From Aromatoleum aromaticum EbN1 (GTDB taxonomy: Bacteria; Pseudomonadota; Gammaproteobacteria; Burkholderiales; Rhodocyclaceae): a stretch of 64,000 nt of DNA. Position 1 is the stretch's first letter. The number at the start of each line of letters is the position of its first letter. Location of the stretch: contig NC_006513.1 of NCBI RefSeq assembly GCF_000025965.1, positions 3,596,001 to 3,660,000 on the forward strand, read 5' to 3'. The notes under the pieces were generated by a model. The model was not told where the DNA came from and made no database searches. It saw only the letters and a list, made by a program, of their open reading frames with translations. The position numbers and the translations under genes are program-made. Shown one piece after another: positions 61,033 through 64,000 of the stretch.

Positions 61033-61740
61033 TTACTCGCTCAGTTCTATCGTGCCGCTGACCGTCACGGCAATTTCGCTTTCGCCCGCTTCGATCGGCA
61101 CGGGTGCGGCCTCTGCGGCGAAGGCGGTGGTTTTCATCAGCGGCCGGACCGGCGGCGATTCTCCGCCATAGCCGATCGACAGGTGGCGGATGCGATATGG
61201 CTTGCCGAGCGTTGCCGCGACTGCCTCGGCGCGCGCCTGGAAAGCCCGGATCGCGTCGCCTGCCGCCAGGTCCGCGACGCTCCTGCGGGTTTCGGGCGCC
61301 GGTTGCATCGCGAGGCCGGACAGCGCGAGCTTCCCCTGGAGCTTGCCGAGCAGCTCGGACAGCGCAGGCAGGTCGCGGCTCTCGAGCTGGATTTCGGAGC
61401 GCATCCTCCAGCCTTCGATCTTCCGGCCTTCCTTGCCATAGACCGGGAAAGTGCTCGTGCCGGAACTCCTGGCCTTGACCGTGGGGTAAAGGCGCACCTG
61501 TTCGAGAGCCGCGGCGATCACCGCATTGACCTGCGTCGCCAGCGGTGCGGGATCCGCGCCGTCCGCTTCGAAATACAGGTTTGCAATCGCCAGGTCGTTC
61601 GGCGCCGTCCGGCTGGCGTCGGCCGAGAGGTCGACTGTCGGGACGGCTCGTTCGGCATGGGCGGTTGCAGAGGGTGAAGCGGCGAACATGACGAGCGCGA
61701 GCGGCAGGGCGAGGAAGCGTCGGATTGCGCGATATGCCAT
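61033..61740 (-). CDS. SIMPL-domain exported protein
   Basis: A 235-residue protein with a signal peptide (residues 1-27, ending ATAHA) and a SIMPL (DUF541) domain over most of the rest: VDLSADASRTAPNDLAIANL, GYGGES and VSGTIEL are family features. SIMPL proteins form periplasmic oligomers; in E. coli YggE lowers oxidative stress. Transcribed with the MliC-like gene, whose start lies ten bases after the SIMPL stop. ATG at 61740 lacks a strong ribosome binding site. Confidence 0.85.
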   Translation of the reverse strand: MAYRAIRRFLALPLALVMFAASPSATAHAERAVPTVDLSADASRTAPNDLAIANLYFEADGADPAPLATQVNAVIAAALEQVRLYPTVKARSSGTSTFPVYGKEGRKIEGWRMRSEIQLESRDLPALSELLGKLQGKLALSGLAMQPAPETRRSVADLAAGDAIRAFQARAEAVAATLGKPYRIRHLSIGYGGESPPVRPLMKTTAFAAEAAPVPIEAGESEIAVTVSGTIELSE

Positions 61741-61999
61741 GGATGTAGCAACAATCGAATGGAATGAAGGGCGGGTCAACTTCGCGCCAAGGGCGGAAGC
61801 GCTCAGGCGCGCAGTGTACAGACCATTTTCTACCCTTGGCGGGCGGACGTGTAATCCCTTGTAAGTATCCGCGCAATACGGGAGGGCAGGATGTTTTCAC
61901 GCCCAGCCGGAACCCGGCGGCGTGGCCGCGCCCGGATACAGAGTCAGCGTTGCCGGTAGCGGCGGACCAGTGTACGCGCCGTGCGGTGCAATGAGAGCG

Positions 62000-62542
62000 T
62001 TACTTCACCGGTTTCAACGGATTGATGTGGCGCGACTCCGCCGCATACATCTGTGCATTCGCCACGTAGTTCGCCGCATTCGTGCGCAGTCCGGCGATGT
62101 CGTCGTCCGACAGTTCGCGGATGATGCGCCCTGGCGAGCCGACGACGAGCGAGCGGTCGGGAATCACCTTGCCTTCCGGGATCAGCGCATTCGCACCGAC
62201 GATGCAGTCTTTGCCGATCACGGCATGGTTGAGCACGACCGCATTGATGCCGATCAGCGAGCCGTCGCCGACCGTGCAGCCGTGCAGCATCGCCATGTGG
62301 CCGACGGTCACGTTCGAGCCGATCGTCAGCGGCACGCCGTCGTCGTTGTGCAGGATCGAGCCGTCCTGGATGTTCGTGTTGTCGCCGATCACGATCGGGT
62401 CATTGTCGCCGCGGATCACGACGTTGTACCAGATGCTCACATTGCGGCCAGCATGCACCTGGCCGATTACCGTTGCGTTGTCTGCAACCCAGCAGCCTTC
62501 GCCAAAATCGGGAACGCGTTCGCCGAGGGCGTATATCGCCAT
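62000..62542 (-). CDS. Gamma-class carbonic anhydrase-like (left-handed beta-helix) protein
   Basis: A 180-residue LbH hexapeptide-repeat protein of the gamma-carbonic anhydrase/YrdA group. Coils such as NATVIGQVHAGRNVSIWYNV and NVTVGHMAMLHGCTVGDGSLI carry the expected three His ligands (VGHMAMLHG and VLNHAVIG) and the Arg-Asp residues (RGDND). Function in many bacteria is uncertain (zinc or iron). Divergent from rlmJ. Confidence 0.9.
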   Translation of the reverse strand: MAIYALGERVPDFGEGCWVADNATVIGQVHAGRNVSIWYNVVIRGDNDPIVIGDNTNIQDGSILHNDDGVPLTIGSNVTVGHMAMLHGCTVGDGSLIGINAVVLNHAVIGKDCIVGANALIPEGKVIPDRSLVVGSPGRIIRELSDDDIAGLRTNAANYVANAQMYAAESRHINPLKPVK

Positions 62543-62641
62543 TCTTCACTCTCCATCGGAACCGGTCGTCCAAGGGCCGGCAGCCCGCAATGATAACAGG
62601 TGGTGTTAGCATTCGCCGCTCAGTCAGATCGCGCCGTCTTC

Positions 62642-63487
62642 ATGCTCAGTTATCGCCACGCCTTTCATGCCGGCAATCACGCCGACGTTCTCAAGCACTT
62701 CGTGCTGATCGAACTCCTGCGCTACTTCAACCGCAAGGAGAAACCGTGGTGGTACGTCGATACGCACGCGGGCGCCGGCTGCTATGCGCTCGACAGCGAG
62801 CAGGCGGGGAAGAACGCCGAATTCGCGAGCGGAATCGGCCGGTTGTGGCAGCGGGACGACCTGCCGGACGCAATGCGCCCGTATCTCGACGCGCTGGCCC
62901 AGTTCAACCCGCACGGCAGGCTGACCTTCTATCCCGGTTCGCCGGCGCTGGCGATGACGCAGTTGCGCGAACAGGACCGCATGCGGCTGTTCGAGCTGCA
63001 TCCGGCCGATGTCGCGCTGCTCGGGCAGACGTTCGCGCGCGACGTCCAGCGCGTCCAGGTGCGCAAGGCGGACGGTTTTTCGGCATTGCGCGGCCTGCTG
63101 CCGCCGCCGTCGCGCCGCGTCGTCGTGTTGATCGACCCGCCGTACGAAGTCAAGGAGGATTACCGCCGCGTCGTGGACACCTTGGCCGACGCGATCAAGC
63201 GCTTCCCGGCCGGGACCTACGCGGTCTGGTATCCGCTGCTCGCGCGTACCGAGGCACGTCAGTTGCCCGCACGCCTCGCGGGGCTCGGCGCCGAAAACTG
63301 GCTCGACGTGCGCCTCGCGGTGAAAAAACCGCCGCGCGACGGTTTCGGCATGTTCGGCAGCGGGCTGTACGTCGTCAATCCCCCCTGGGTGCTGCCGCAA
63401 ACGCTGGAGGCAGTGATGCCGTGGCTCGCGGACGTGCTGGGAGAGGACGGCGAGGGGGGGTTCGATCTGGAGCATCACATCGAATGA
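62642..63487 (+). CDS. rlmJ: 23S rRNA (adenine2030-N6)-methyltransferase RlmJ
   Basis: A 281-residue SAM methyltransferase making m6A2030 in 23S rRNA. MLSYRHAFHAGNHADVLKH is the diagnostic N-terminal part, with the SAM motif YVDTHAGAGCY, and the catalytic VLIDPPYEVK (DPPY). The ATG at 62642 starts it in place of the longer open frame. Last four bases overlap the MazG-like gene. Confidence 0.94.
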   Translation: MLSYRHAFHAGNHADVLKHFVLIELLRYFNRKEKPWWYVDTHAGAGCYALDSEQAGKNAEFASGIGRLWQRDDLPDAMRPYLDALAQFNPHGRLTFYPGSPALAMTQLREQDRMRLFELHPADVALLGQTFARDVQRVQVRKADGFSALRGLLPPPSRRVVVLIDPPYEVKEDYRRVVDTLADAIKRFPAGTYAVWYPLLARTEARQLPARLAGLGAENWLDVRLAVKKPPRDGFGMFGSGLYVVNPPWVLPQTLEAVMPWLADVLGEDGEGGFDLEHHIE

Positions 63488-63840
63488 GCGAACACGACAC
63501 GCTGCTTGCGCTGCGTGACGCGCTGCGGGCTTTTGCGGCCGAGCGCGACTGGGAGCGCTTTCATACGCCGAAAAACCTCGCGATGGCGCTGGCGGGGGAG
63601 GCCGGGGAGGTCATCGAGCATTTCCAGTGGCTCAGCGCCGATGAATCGGCGAATCTGCCCGAAGAGCGGCGCGCCGAAGTGGCGCTCGAACTGGCGGACG
63701 TGCTGCTGTATCTGGTCCGGCTCGCGGACGTCCTCGACATCGACCTCGGCGAGGCGGCACAACGCAAGCTCGCGCTCAACGCGGTGCGCTATCCTGCCGA
63801 CAAGGCGCGCGGACGTTCGGATAAATACGACAAATTGTGA
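63484..63840 (+). CDS. MazG-like nucleotide pyrophosphohydrolase
   Basis: A 118-residue single MazG domain: FHTPKNLAMALAGEAGEVIEHFQWL with the EAGEV metal motif (E-x-x-E) and a later ELADVLLYLVRLAD (E-x-x-D). It hydrolyses NTPs or dNTPs to NMP and pyrophosphate; the short single-domain form resembles the RS21-C6/dCTPase-like type. Overlaps rlmJ by four bases (ATGA), so it is co-translated. Confidence 0.88.
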   Translation: MSEHDTLLALRDALRAFAAERDWERFHTPKNLAMALAGEAGEVIEHFQWLSADESANLPEERRAEVALELADVLLYLVRLADVLDIDLGEAAQRKLALNAVRYPADKARGRSDKYDKL

Positions 63841-63929
63841 CCTTTGCGGCGCAAATCCCGTGCGTGGCGATTGGGGCAGGGAACCATTTCTGAAACAATA
63901 CCGATCTTTTTGATTACGGAATTCAGCAC

Positions 63930-64000
63930 GTGGAGTTTCAACACATCAGCGAGATCGAGCGGGCGACCCGGAAAGGCCGGGCGGAGCTGTTTCGTCTCGG
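63930..64000 (+). CDS. Start of an unidentified gene, cut by window end
   Basis: A GTG at 63930 opens a frame to the window end, reading VEFQHISEIERATRKGRA and continuing. Only 23 residues are visible, and no family is assigned. No strong ribosome binding site lies before it. Low confidence. Confidence 0.35.
   Translation, partial: MEFQHISEIERATRKGRAELFRL

Overview
This 64 kb window is high-GC, densely coded bacterial chromosome. The gene content and order (pyrG-kdsA-eno-ftsB, gcvT-gcvH-gcvP behind a tandem glycine riboswitch, trpS-scpA-scpB-rluB, long single-chain purL, ETF-ubiquinone oxidoreductase, bactofilin cluster) point to a betaproteobacterium, most likely Rhodocyclales (Azoarcus/Aromatoleum-like). 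This placement is an inference from gene content; no rRNA or tRNA gene was seen.

Layout. 0-3.2 kb: an FmdE-like protein, a cupin and an SDR oxidoreductase on the minus strand, then a PQQ-type sugar dehydrogenase. 3.2-9.1 kb: an accessory island with a Xre/RES toxin-antitoxin pair, a YefM/YoeB-type pair, a complete ISAs1-family insertion sequence with 10-bp target duplications, and what reads as the remains of a small chromosomal integron: a frameshifted, truncated tyrosine-recombinase gene (8582-9010), an attI-like junction (8454/8455), two cassettes on the minus strand and a well-formed attC hairpin (7782-7851). 9.1-28 kb: thioesterase, DUF2132 protein, a BNR-repeat protein paired with a MoaD/ThiS-like protein, TonB receptor, Na+/H+ antiporter, methyltransferase, metallo-beta-lactamase-fold hydrolase, EttA, a CHASE-PAS-GGDEF diguanylate cyclase, a GcvR-like ACT protein, a lipoyl-domain protein, ferredoxin-NADP reductase with a divergent LysR regulator, and a ChaN-like protein. 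25-30 kb: two GH17-type glucan genes, one fused to a GT2 synthase. 30-35 kb: glycine cleavage operon. 35-41 kb: PHP phosphatase, YciO, site-2 protease, TrpS, ScpA, ScpB, RluB. 41-43.5 kb: M23 peptidase, membrane coiled-coil protein and bactofilin. 43.7-47.6 kb: purL. 47.7-52.6 kb: a probable copper-handling cluster (DUF2946, PCuAC chaperone, TonB receptor, BNR-like protein with Cys/His motifs, thioredoxin-fold protein). 52.7-64 kb: ETF-QO, a hotdog thioesterase, isochorismatase-like hydrolase, pyrG, kdsA, eno, ftsB, NlpC/P60 lipoprotein, MliC-like and SIMPL proteins, gamma-carbonic anhydrase, rlmJ, a MazG-like pyrophosphohydrolase and the start of one more gene.

The most interesting part is the integron remnant. 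The first six bases of cassette 1 (TTAGCC) are exactly complementary to the 5' end of its own attC (GGCTAAC), which is the expected signature of a mobile gene cassette. The cassettes encode a coiled-coil protein with a DnaJ-type CxxCxGxG tail, and a lipoprotein plus small membrane protein, none with a known function.
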